DNA of 64,000 nt from Labia minor (lineage: Eukaryota; Arthropoda; Insecta; Dermaptera; Spongiphoridae), in contig CAUJBJ010000004.1 in assembly GCA_963082975.1 (NCBI GenBank), forward strand, positions 1 to 64,000, written 5' to 3'. The notes beneath the pieces were generated by a model. The model did not search any database and was not told where the DNA came from. It worked only from the letters and a program-made list of their open reading frames with translations. Shown one piece after another: positions 25,701 through 38,500 of this stretch (position 1 is its first letter; each line of letters starts with the position of its first letter). The position numbers and the translations under genes are program-made.

Positions 25701-27000
25701 TATCTTTTATATTTTATTTTATTCATTTTCTGATTCTAATTAAGAATAAATTCATATTTGATCGATTTCTTAAATATTTTCATTGAATTATTACGGAAAA
25801 GTCTGATTTTGTTCAAATATTAAAGGGAAAAATCCTACTTTTTTAAATACGAGGGATAAAATTATCTTTTATATTTTATTTTATTAATTTTCTGATTCTA
25901 TTGAAGAATAAATTCATATTTGATCGATTTCTTAAATATTTTCATTGAATTCTTACGGAAAAGTCTGATTTTGTTCAAATATTAAAGGGAAAATCCTACT
26001 TTTTTAAATACGAGGGATAAAATTATCTTTTTTATTTTATTTTATTAATTTTCTGATTCTATTGAAGAATAAATTCATATTTGATCGATTTCTTAAATAT
26101 TTTCATTTAATTCTTACGGATTAGTGTGATTTTGTTCAAATATTAAAGGGAAAATCCTACTTTTTTAAATACGAGGGATAAAATTATCTTTTTTATTTTA
26201 TTTTATTCATTTTCTGATTCTAATGAAGAATAAATTCATATTTGATCGATTTCTTAAATATTTTCATTGAATTCTTACGGAAAAGTCTGATTTTGTTCAA
26301 ATATTAAAGGGAAAATCCTACTTTTTTAAATACGAGGGATAAAATTATCTTTTTTATTTTATTTTATTAATTTTCTGATTCTAATGAAGAATAAATTCAT
26401 ATTTGATCGATTTCTTAAATATTTTCATTGAATTCTTACGGAAAAGTCTGATTTTGTTCAAATATTAAAGGGAAAATCCTACTTTTTTAAATACGAGGGA
26501 CAAAATTATCTTTTATATTTTATTTTATTCATTTTCTGATTCTAATGAAGAATAAATTCATATTTGATCGATTTCTTAAATATTTTCATTGAATTCTTAC
26601 GGAAAACTCTGATTATGTTCAAATATTAAAGGGAAAATCCTTCTTTTTTAAATACGAGGGATAAAATTATCTTTTTTATTTTATTTTATTAATTTTCTGA
26701 TTCTATTGAAGAATAAATTCATATTTGATCGATTTCTTAAATATTTTCATTTAATTCTTACGGATTAGTGTGATTTTGTTCAAATATTAAAGGGAAAATC
26801 CTACTTTTTTAAATACGAGGGATAAAATTATCTTTTTTATTTTATTTTATTCATTTTCTGATTCTAATGAAGAATAAATTCATATTTGATCGATTTCTTA
26901 AATATTTTCATTGAATTCTTACGGAAAAGTCTGATTTTGTTCAAATATTAAAGGGAAAATCCTACTTTTTTAAATACGAGGGATAAAATTATCTTTTTTA
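20900..27000 (+). repeat. 19-monomer (3,061-bp) tandem duplication
   Basis: Two head-to-tail copies of about 3,061 bp (19 monomers), roughly 20.9-23.96 and 23.96-27.0 kb. Paired landmarks: AATAACTTCAT (C at 21883 and 24944), TTAAACGGAAAA (about 21310 and 24371), TAAATCTTTTC (about 22550 and 25610), AATTAAGAAT (about 22678 and 25740), AATCCTTCTTTT (about 23580 and 26640). It overlaps the end of the second 9,181-bp unit, so it is a younger, nested event. Edges are approximate. Confidence 0.8.
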
Positions 27001-29400
27001 TTTTATTTTATTAATTTTCTGATTCTAATGAAGAATAAATTCATATTTGATCGATTTCTTAAATATTTTCATTGAATTCTTACGGAAAAGTCTGATTTTG
27101 TTCAAATATTAAAGGGAAAATCCTACTTTTTTAAATACGAGGGATAAAATTATCTTTTATATTTTATTTTATTAATTTTCTGATTCTATTGAAGAATATA
27201 TTCATATTTGATCGATTTATTAAATATTTTCATTGAATTCTTACGGAAAAGTCTGATTTTGTTCAAATATTAAAGGGAAAATCCTACTTTTTTAAATACG
27301 AGGGACAAAATTATCTTTTATATTTTATTTTATTCATTTTCTGATTCTAATGAAGAATAAATTCATATTTGATCGATTTCTTAAATATTTTCATTGAATT
27401 CTTACGGAAAACTCTGATTATGTTCAAATATTAAAGGGAAAATCCTACTTTTTTAAATACGAGGGATAAAATTATCTTTTATATTTTATTTTATTAATTT
27501 TCTGATTCTATTGAAGAATAAATTCATATTTGATCGATTTCTTAAATATTTTCATTGAATTCTTACGGATTATTGTGATTTTGTTCAAATATTAAAGGGA
27601 AAATCCTACTTTTTTAAATACGAGGGATAAAATTATCTTTTATATTTTATTTTATTAATTTTCTGATTCTATTGAAGAATATATTCATATTTGATCGATT
27701 TATTAAATATTTTCATTGAATTCTTACGGAAAAGTCTGATTTTGTTCAAATATTAAAGGGAAAATCCTACTTTTTTAAATACGAGGGACAAAATTATCTT
27801 TTATATTTTATTTTATTCATTTTCTGATTCTAATGAAGAATAAATTCATATTTGATCGATTTCTTAAATATTTTCATTGAATTCTTACGGAAAACTCTGA
27901 TTATGTTCAAATATTAAAGGGAAAATCCTACTTTTTTAAATACGAGGGATAAAATTATCTTTTATATTTTATTTTATTAATTTTCTGATTCTATTGAAGA
28001 ATAAATTCATATTTGATCGATTTCTTAAATATTTTCATTGAATTCTTACGGAAAATTCTGATTTTGTTTAAATATTAAAGGGAAAATCCTACTTTTTTAA
28101 ATACGAGGGATAAAATTATCTTTTATATTTTATTTTATTAATTTTCTGATTCTATTGAAGAATAAATTCATATTTGAACGATTTCTTAAATATTTTCATT
28201 GAATTCTTACGGAAAATTCTGATTTTGTTCAAATATTAAAGGGAAAATCCTACTTTTTTAAATACGAGGGATAAAATTATCTTTTATATTTTATTTTATT
28301 AATTTTCTGATTCTATTGAAGAATAAATTCATATTTGATCGATTTCTTAAATATTTTCATTGAATTCTTACGGATTATTGTGATTTTGTTCAAATATTAA
28401 AGGGAAAATCCTACTTTTTTAAATACGAGGGATAAAATTATCTTTTTTATTTTATTTTATTAATTTTCTGATTCTAATGAAGAATAAATTCATATTTGAT
28501 CGATTTCTTAAATATTTTCATTGAATTCTTACGGATTACTGTGATTTTGTTCAAATATTAAAGGGAAAATCCTACTTTTTTAAATACGAGGGATAAAATT
28601 ATCTTTTATATTTTATTTTATTAATTTTCTGATTCTATTGAAGAATAAATTCATATTTGATCGATTTCTTAAATATTTTCATTCAATTCTTACGGAAAAG
28701 TCTGATTTTGTTCAAATATTAAAGGGAAAATCCTACTTTTTTAAATACGAGGGATAAAATTATCTTTTTTATTTTATTTTATTAATTTTCTGATTCTATT
28801 GAAGAATAAATTCATATTTGATCGATTTCTTAAATATTTTCATTTAATTCTTACGGATTAGTGTGATTTTGTTCAAATATTAAAGGGAAAATCCTACTTT
28901 TTTAAATAAGAGGGATAAAATTATCTTTTTTATTTTATTTTATTCATTTTCTGATTCTAATGAAGAATAAATTCATATTTGATCGATTTCTTAAATATTT
29001 TCATTGAATTCTTACGGAAAAGTCTGATTTTGTTCAAATATTAAAGGGAAAATCATACTTTTTTAAATACGAGGGATAAAATTATCTTTTTTATTTTATT
29101 TTATTAATTTTCTGATTCTAATGAAGAATAAATTCATATTTGATCGATTTCTTAAATATTTTCATTGAATTCTTACGGAAAAGTCTGATTTTGTTCAAAT
29201 ATTAAAGGGAAAATCCTACTTTTTTAAATACGAGGGATAAAATTATCTTTTATATTTTATTTTATTAATTTTCTGATTCTATTGAAGAATAAATTCATAT
29301 TTGATCGATTTCTTAAATATTTTCATTGAATTCTTACGGAAAACTCTGATTATGTTCAAATATTAAAGGGAAAATCCTACTTTTTTAAATACGAGAGATA
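27000..29400 (+). repeat. Satellite block with a 3-monomer repeat and a partial third macro-copy
   Basis: Contains a 483-bp (three-monomer) duplication marked by GAAGAATATATTC, with its changed base at about 27198 and 27681. It also holds a further copy of the marker series GGATTATTGTG, GGATTACTGTG, ATTCAATTC, CATTTAATTC, AAATAAGAGGG and AATCATAC (about 28.37-29.06 kb). That series also occurs at about 8.9-9.56 and 18.06-18.75 kb, so part of the 9,181-bp unit is represented a third time. The ATTCAATTC monomer here keeps CTTAAATATT, whereas the two earlier copies have a one-base deletion (CTAAATATT). Confidence 0.75.
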
Positions 29401-32200
29401 AAATTATCTTTTTTATTTTATTTTATTAATTTTCTGATTCTAATGAAGAATAAATTCATATTTGATCGATTTCTTAAATATTTTCATTGAATTCTTACGG
29501 AAAAGTCTGATTTTGTTCAAATATTAAAGGGAAAATCCTACTTTTTTAAATACGAGGGACAAAATTACCTTTTATATTTTATTTTATTCATTTTCTGATT
29601 CTAATGAAGAATAAATTCATATTTGATCGATTTCTTAAATATTTTCATTGAATTCTTACGGAAAAGTCTGATTTTGTTCAAATATTAAAGGGAAAATCCT
29701 ACTTTTTTAAATACGAGGGACAAAATTATCTTTTATATTTTATTTTATTCATTTTCTGATTCTAATGAAGAATAAATTCATATTAGATCGATTTCTTAAA
29801 TATTTTCATTGAATTCTTACGGAAAAGTGTGATTTTGATCAAATATTAAAGGGAAAATCCTACTTTTTTAAATACGAGGGACAAAATTATCTTTTATATT
29901 TTATTTTATTCATTTTCTGATTCTAATGAAGAATAAATTCATATTTGATAGATTTCTTAAATATTTTCATTGAATTCTTACGGAAAAGTGTGATTTTGTT
30001 CAAATATTACAGGGAAAATCCTACTTTTTTAAATACGAGGGACAAAATTATCTTTTATATTTTATTTTATTCATTTTCTGATTCTAATGAAGAATAAATT
30101 CATATTAGATCGATTTCTTAAATATTTTCATTGAATTCTTACGGAAAAGTGTGATTTTGATCAAATATTAAAGGGAAAATCCTACTTTTTTAAATACGAG
30201 GGACAAAATTATCTTTTATATTTTATTTTATTCATTTTCTGATTCTAATGAAGAATTAATTCATATTTGATAGATTTCTTAAATATTTTCATTGAATTCT
30301 TACGGAAAAGTGTGATTTTGATCAAATATTAAAGGGAAAATCCTACTTTTTTAAATACTAGGGACAAAATTATCTTTTATATTTTATTTTATTCATTTTC
30401 TGATTCTAATGAAGAATAAATTCATATTTGATCGATTTCTTAAATATTTTTATTGAATTCTTACGGAAAAGTGGGATTTTGATCAAATATTAAAGGGAAA
30501 ATCCTACTTTTTTAAATATGTGGGACAAAATTATCTTTTATATTTTATTTTATTCATTTTCTGATTCTAATGAAGAATAAATTCATATTTGATCGATTTC
30601 TTAAATATTTTCATTGAATTCTTACGGAAAAGTCTGATTTTGTTCAAATATTAAAGGGAAAATCCTACTTTTTTAAATACGAGGGATAAAATTATCTTTT
30701 ATATTTTATTTTATTAATTTTCTGATTCTATTGAAGAATAAATTCATATTTGATCGATTTCTTAAATATTTTCATTGAATTCTTACGGAAAAGTGTGATT
30801 TTGATCAAATATTAAAGGGAAAATCCTACTTTTTTAAATACGAGGGACAAAATTATCTTTTATATTTTATTTTATTCATTTTCTGATTCTAATGAAGAAT
30901 AAATTCATATTTGATCGATTTCTTAAATATTTTCATTGAATTCTTACGGAAAACTCTGATTATGTTCAAATATTAAAGGGAAAATCCTACTTTTTTAAAT
31001 ACGAGGGATAAAATTATCTTTTTTATTTTATTTTATTAATTTTCTGATTCTAATGAAGAATAAATTCATATTTGATCGATTTCTTAAATATTTTCATTGA
31101 ATTCTTACGGAAAAGTCTGATTTTGTTCAAATTTTAAAGGGAAAATCCTACTTTTTTAAATACGAGGGACAAAATTATCTTTTATAATTTATTTTATTCA
31201 TTTTCTGATTCTAATGAAGAATAAATTCATATTTGATCGATTTCTTAAATATTTTCATTGAATTCTTACGGAAAAGTCTGATTTTGTTCAAATATTAAAG
31301 GGAAAATCCTACTTTTTTAAATACGAGGGACAAAATTATCTTTTATATTTTATTTTATTCATTTTCTGATTCTAATGAAGAATAAATTCATATTAGATCG
31401 ATTTCTTAAATATTTTCATTGAATTCTTACGGAAAAGTGTGATTTTGATCAAATATTAAAGGGAAAATCCTACTTTTTTAAATACGAGGGACAAAATTAT
31501 CTTTTATATTTTATTTTATTCATTTTCTGATTCTAATGAAGAATTAATTCATATTTGATAGATTTCTTAAATATTTTCATTGAATTCTTACGGAAAAGTG
31601 TGATTTTGATCAAATATTAAAGGGAAAATCCTACTTTTTTAAATACTAGGGACAAAATTATCTTTTATATTTTATTTTATTAATTTTCTGATTCTAATGA
31701 AGAATAAATTCATATTTGATCGATTTCTTAAATATTTTCATTGAATTCTTACGGAAAAGTCTGATTTTGTTCAAATATTAAAGGGAAAATCCTACTTTTT
31801 TAAATACGAGGGATAAAATTATCTTTTATATTTTATTTTATTAATTTTCTGATTCTATTGAAGAATAAATTCATATTTGATCGATTTCTTAAATATTTTC
31901 ATTGAATTCTTACGGAAAATTCTGATTTTGTTTAAATATTAAAGGGAAAATCCTACTTTTTTAAATACGAGGGATAAAATTATCTTTTATATTTTATTTT
32001 ATTAATTTTCTGATTCTATTGAAGAATAAATTCATATTTGAACGATTTCTTAAATATTTTCATTGAATTCTTACGGAAAATTCTGATTTTGTTCAAATAT
32101 TAAAGGGAAAATCCTACTTTTTTAAATACGAGGGATAAAATTATCTTTTATATTTTATTTTATTAATTTTCTGATTCTATTGAAGAATAAATTCATATTT
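29400..32200 (+). repeat. Satellite block rich in the GTGTGATTTTGATC monomer family
   Basis: From here on monomers with GTGTGATTTTGATCAAA (instead of GTCTGATTTTGTTCAAA) become frequent. They come with linked variants: TATTAGATCGA, TTTGATAGATT, TACTAGGGAC and TATGTGGGAC. This family is essentially absent from bases 787-29400 and is the main partner of the elements farther right. Adjacent two-monomer repetition is visible (TATTAGATCG at about 29782 and 30103). One-off changes include GTGGGATTTTG near 30471, ATTACAGGG near 30006 and GAAGAATTAATTC near 30252 and 31541. Confidence 0.8.
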
Positions 32201-34946
32201 GATCGATTTCTTAAATATTTTCATTGAATTCTTACGGATTATTGTGATTTTGTTCAAATATTAAAGGGAAAATCCTACTTTTTTAAATACGAGGGATAAA
32301 ATTATCTTTTTTATTTTATTTTATTAATTTTCTGATTCTAATGAAGAATAAATTCATATTTGATCGATTTCTTAAATATTTTCATTGAATTCTTACGGAT
32401 TACTGTGATTTTGTTCAAATATTAAAGGGAAAATCCTACTTTTTTAAATACGAGGGATAAAATTATCTTTTATATTTTATTTTATTAATTTTCTGATTCT
32501 ATTGAAGAATAAATTCATATTTGATCGATTTCTTAAATATTTTCATTGAATTCTTACGGAAAAGTCTGATTTTGTTCAAATATTAAAGGGAAAATCCTAC
32601 TTTTTTAAATACGAGGGATAAAATTATCTTTTTTATTTTATTTTATTAATTTTCTGATTCTATTGAAGAATAAATTCATATTTGATCGATTTCTTAAATA
32701 TTTTCATTTAATTCTTACGGATTAGTGTGATTTTGTTCAAATATTAAAGGGAAAATCCTACTTTTTTAAATACGAGGGATAAAATTATCTTTTATATTTT
32801 ATTTTATTAATTTTCTGATTCTATTGAAGAATAAATTCATATTTGATCGATTTCTTGAATATTTTCTTTGAATTCTTACGGAAAAGTCTGATTTTGTTCA
32901 AATATTAAAGGGAAAATCATACTTTTTTAAATACGAGGGATAAAATTATCTTTTTTATTTTATTTTATTAATTTTCTGATTCTAATGAAGAATAAATTCA
33001 TATTTGATCGATTTCTTAAATATTTTCATTGAATTCTTACGGAAAAGTCTGATTTTGTTCAAATATTAAAGGGAAAATCCTACTTTTTTAAATACGAGGG
33101 ATAAAATTATCTTTTATATTTTATTTTATTAATTTTCTGATTCTATTGAAGAATAAATTCATATTTGATCGATTTATTAAATATTTTCATTGAATTCTTA
33201 CGGAAAAGTCTGATTTTGTTCAAATATTAAAGGAAAAATCCTACTTTTTTAAATACGAGGGACAAAATTATCTTTTATATTTTATTTTATTCATTTTCTG
33301 ATTCTAATGAAGAATAAATTCATATTTGATCGATTTCTTAAATATTTTCATTGAATTCTTACGGAAAACTCTGATTATGTTCAAATATTAAAGGGAAAAT
33401 CCTACTTTTTTAAATACGAGAGATAAAATTATCTTTTTTATTTTATTTTATTAATTTTCTGATTCTAATGAAGAATAAATTCATATTTGATCGATTTCTT
33501 AAATATTTTCATTGAATTCTTACGGAAAAGTCTGATTTTGTTCAAATATTAAAGGGAAAATCCTACTTTTTTAAATACGAGGGACAAAATTATCTTTTAT
33601 ATTTTATTTTATTCATTTTCTGATTCTAATGAAGAATAAATTCATATTTGATCGATTTCTTAAATATTTTCATTGAATTCTTACGGAAAAGTCTGATTTT
33701 GTTCAAATATTAAAGGGAAAATCCTACTTTTTTAAATACGAGGGACAAAATTATCTTTTATATTTTATTTTATTCATTTTCTGATTCTAATGAAGAATAA
33801 ATTCATATTAGATCGATTTCTTAAATATTTTCATTGAATTCTTACGGAAAAGTGTGATTTTGATCAAATATTAAAGGGAAAATCCTACTTTTTTAAATAC
33901 GAGGGACAAAATTATCTTTTATATTTTATTTTATTCATTTTCTGATTCTAATGAAGAATAAATTCATATTTGATAGATTTCTTAAATATTTTCATTGAAT
34001 TCTTACGGAAAAGTGTGATTTTGATCAAATATTAAAGGGAAAATCCTACTTTTTTAAATACTAGGGACAAAATTATCTTTTATATTTTATTTTATTCATT
34101 TTCTGATTCTAATGAAGAATAAATTCATATTTGATCGATTTCTTAAATATTTTCATTGAATTCTTACGGAAAATGTGATTTTGATCAAATATTAAAGGGA
34201 AAATCCTACTTTTTTAAATATGTGGGACAAAATTATCTTTTATATTTTATTTTATTCATTTTCTGATTCTAATGAAGAATAAATTCATATTTGATCGATT
34301 TCTTAAATATTTTCATTGAATTCTTACGGAAAAGTCTGATTTTGTTCAAATATTAAAAGGAAAATCCTACTTTTTTAAATACGAGGGATAAAATTATCTT
34401 TTATATTTTATTTTATTAATTTTCTGATTCTATTGAAGAATAAATTCATATTTGATCGATTTCTTAAATATTTTCATTGAATTCTTACGGAAAAGTGTGA
34501 TTTTGATCAAATATTAAAGGGAAAATCCTACTTTTTTAAATACGAGGGACAAAATTATCTTTTATATTTTATTTTATTAATTTTCTGATTCTAATGAAGA
34601 ATAAATTCATATTTGATCGATTTCTTAAATATTTTCATTGAATTCTTACGGAAAAGTGTGATTTTGTTCAAATATTAAAGGGAAAATCCTACTTTTTTTA
34701 AATACGAGGGATAAAATTATCTTTTATATTTTAATTTATTAATTTTCTGATTCTATTGAAGAATAAATTCATATTTGATCGATTTCTTAAATATTTTCAT
34801 TGAATTCTTACGGATTAGTTTGATTTTGTTCAAATATTAAAGGGAAAATCCTACTTTTTTAAATACGAGGGATAAAATTATCTTTTTTATTTTATTTTAT
34901 TAATTTTCTGATTCTAATGAAGAATAAATTCATATTTGATCGATTT
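32200..34946 (+). repeat. Left part of the 14,219-bp macro-unit, copy 1 (satellite)
   Basis: Satellite leading to element E2. Markers GGATTATTGTG (32.23 kb), GGATTACTGTG (32.4), TTGAATATTTTCTTTG (about 32855), TTAAAGGAAAAATCC (33.23), CGAGAGATAAA (33.42) and GGAAAATGTG (34.17) recur in order at +14,219. The block ends with an extra-T monomer (CTACTTTTTTTAAAT, TTTTAATTTATT, about 34.69-34.74 kb), then the GGATTAGTTTG monomer, then E2. Confidence 0.85.
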
Positions 34947-35550
34947 TTACCGACCGACGATAGTAAGGGAGGTATTGTTTTCACACCAAATTTCACATGT
35001 GGAGATTTTTACATATCTCCACGAATCATGCATTTTCTAAACAGAAAAAAGTATTTTTAGCATGATGTCTGTCCGTCCGTCTGTCCGTCCGTCTGTCCGT
35101 CCGTATAGATGTGTACAGCCTGAACGGCTCAACCGATTTTGATGAAATTTGGTATATTTACTTAATGCATCAGTGGGATGAATTGATCAACTTTTGGTGC
35201 AAATCCGGAAACCGGAAGTGGTAGTATTAGCGACCGACGATAGGAAGGGAAGGGTTATTTTCACACCAAATTTCACACGAGGAGATTTTTTTATATATCA
35301 CCACGAATCATACACTTTGTATTAGTTTTATCCTCGGAAAAATCATATTTATTAGTTTTATCTTGATTTAAAATTATATGACGTCATCCAGTCATTCATG
35401 ACGTCACAGCCTGGTCTTACATATATATTATAAATAAAATAAAATTAAAAATGTTTATATTTATTATTTATGTATTCATATCTGTTTTTTATTACATTAA
35501 TAGATATATTAAAATTATTTGAAATTGTTTCTGTATCTAGAAATTAATTT
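34947..35550 (+). mobile_element. Embedded 604-bp element, copy E2 (full length)
   Basis: Same length and same junctions as E1: left after monomer base 21, right joined to monomer base 89, with 67 monomer bases absent. It has three 12-bp minisatellite units (35068-35103), the hairpin at 34999-35022 and the CRE-like pair at 35379-35406. It differs from E1 in reading GGAAGGGAAGG and CACCACGAATC. In the satellite just after it, TTTTGATAATTTTC replaces TTTTATTAATTTTC (about 35595). This group marker is shared with E3, E5 and E6 and absent from E1 and E7. Confidence 0.85.
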
Positions 35551-38500
35551 ACTTTTTTAAATACGAGGGATAAAATTATCTTTTTTATTTTATTTTGATA
35601 ATTTTCTGATTATAATGAAGAATAAATTCATATTTGATCGATTTCTTAAATATTTTCATTGAATTCTTACGGAAAAGTCTGATTTTGTTCAAATATTAAA
35701 GGGAAAATCCTACTTTTTTAAATACGAGGGATAAAATTATCTTTTATATTTTATTTTATTAATTTTCTGATTCTATTGAAGAATAAATTCATATTTGATC
35801 GATTTCTTAAATATTTTCATTGAATTCTTACGGAAAAGTCTGATTTTGTTCAAATATTAAAGGGAAAATCCTACTTTTATAAATACGAGGGATAAAATTA
35901 TCTTTTATATTTTATTTTATTAATTTTCTGATTCTATTGAAGAATAAATTCATATTTGATCGATTTCTTAAATATTTTCATTGAATTCTTACGGAAAAGT
36001 CTGATTTTGTTCAAATATTTAAGGGAAAATCCTACTTTTTTAAATACGAGGGATAAAATTATCTTTTATATTTTATTTTATTAATTTTCTGATTCTATTG
36101 AAGAATAAATTCATATTTGATCGATTTATTAAATATTTTCATTGAATTCTTACGGAAAAGTCTGATTTTGTTCAAATATTAAAGGGAAAATCCTACTTTT
36201 TTAAATACGAGGGACAAAATTATCTTTTATATTTTATTTTATTCATTTTCTGATTCTAATGAAGAATAAATTCATATTTGATCGATTTCTTAAATATTTT
36301 CATTGAATTCTTACGGAAAACTCTGATTATGTTCAAATATTAAAGGGAAAATCCTAGTTTTTTAAATACGAGGGACAAAATTATCTTTTATATTTTATTT
36401 TATTCATTTTCTGATTCTAATGAAGAATAAATTCATATTTGATCGATTTCTTAAATATTTTCATTGAATTCTTACGGAAAAGTCTGATTTTGTTCAAATA
36501 TTAAAGGGAAAATCCTACTTTTTTAAATACGAGGGACAAAATTATCTTTTATATTTTATTTTATTCATTTTCTGATTCTAATGAAGAATAAATTCATATT
36601 AGATCGATTTCTTAAATATTTTCATTGAATTCTTACGGAAAAGTGTGATTTTGATCAAATATTAAAGGGAAAATCCTACTTTTTTAAATACGAGGGACAA
36701 AATTATCTTTTATATTTTATTTTATTCATTTTCTGATTCTAATGAAGAATAAATTCATATTTGATAGATTTCTTAAATATTTTCATTGAATTCTTACGGA
36801 AAAGTGTGATTTTGATCAAATATTAAAGGGAAAATCCTACTTTTTTAAATACTAGGGACAAAATTATCTTTTATATTTTATTTTATTCATTTTCTGATTC
36901 TAATGAAGAATAAATTCATATTTGATCGATTTCTTAAATATTTTCATTGAATTCTTACGGAAAAGTGTGATTTTGATCAAATATTAAAGGGAAAATCCTA
37001 CTTTTTTAAATATGTGGGACAAAATTATCTTTTATATTTTATTTTATTCATTTTCTGATTCTAATGAAGAATAAATTCATATTTGATCGATTTCTTAAAT
37101 ATTTTCATTGAATTCTTACGGAAAATTCTGATTTTGTTCAAATATTAAAGGGAAAATCCTACTTTTTTAAATACGAGGGATAAAATTATCTTTTATATTT
37201 TATTTTATTAATTTTCTGATTCTATTGAAGAATAAATTCATATTTGATCGATTTCTTAAATATTTTCATTGAATTCTTACGGAAAAGTGTGATTTTGATC
37301 AAATATTAAAGGGAAAATCCTACTTTTTTAAATACGAGGGACAAAATTATCTTTTATATTTTATTTTATTAATTTTCTGATTCTAATGAAGAATAAATTC
37401 ATATTTGATCGATTTCTTAAATATTTTCATTGAATTCTTACGGAAAAGTGTGATTTTGTTCAAATATTAAAGGGAAAATCCTACTTTTTTTAAATACGAG
37501 GGATAAAATTATCTTTTATATTTTAATTTATTAATTTTCTGATTCTATTGAAGAATAAATTCATATTTGATCGATTTCTTAAATATTTTCATTGAATTCT
37601 TACGGAAAAGTCTGATTTTGTTCAAATATTAAAGGGAAAATCCTACTTTTTTAAATACGAGGGATAAAATTATCTTTTATATTTTATTTTATTAATTTTC
37701 TGATTCTATTGAAGAATAAATTCATATTTGATCGATTTCTTAAATATTTTCATTGAATTCTTACGGAAAATTCTGATTTTGTTTAAATATTAAAGGGAAA
37801 ATCCTACTTTTTTAAATACGAGGGATAAAATTATCTTTTATATTTTATTTTATTAATTTTCTGATTCTATTGAAGAATAAATTCATATTTGAACGATTTC
37901 TTAAATATTTTCATTGAATTCTTACGGAAAATTCTGATTTTGTTCAAATATTAAAGGGAAAATCCTACTTTTTTAAATACGAGGGATAAAATTATCTTTT
38001 ATATTTTATTTTATTAATTTTCTGATTCTATTGAAGAATAAATTCATATTTGATCGATTTCTTAAATATTTTCATTGAATTCTTACGGATTATTGTGATT
38101 TTGTTCAAATATTAAAGGGAAAATCCTACTTTTTTAAATACGAGGGATAAAATTATCTTTTTTATTTTATTTTATTAATTTTCTGATTCTAATGAAGAAT
38201 AAATTCATATTTGATCGATTTCTTAAATATTTTCATTGAATTCTTACGGAAAATTCTGATTTTGTTTAAATATTAAAGGGAAAATCCTACTTTTTTAAAT
38301 ACGAGGGATAAAATTATCTTTTATATTTTATTTTATTAATTTTCTGATTCTATTGAAGAATAAATTCATATTTGAACGATTTCTTAAATATTTTCATTGA
38401 ATTCTTACGGAAAATTCTGATTTTGTTCAAATATTAAAGGGAAAATCCTACTTTTTTAAATACGAGGGATAAAATTATCTTTTATATTTTATTTTATTAA

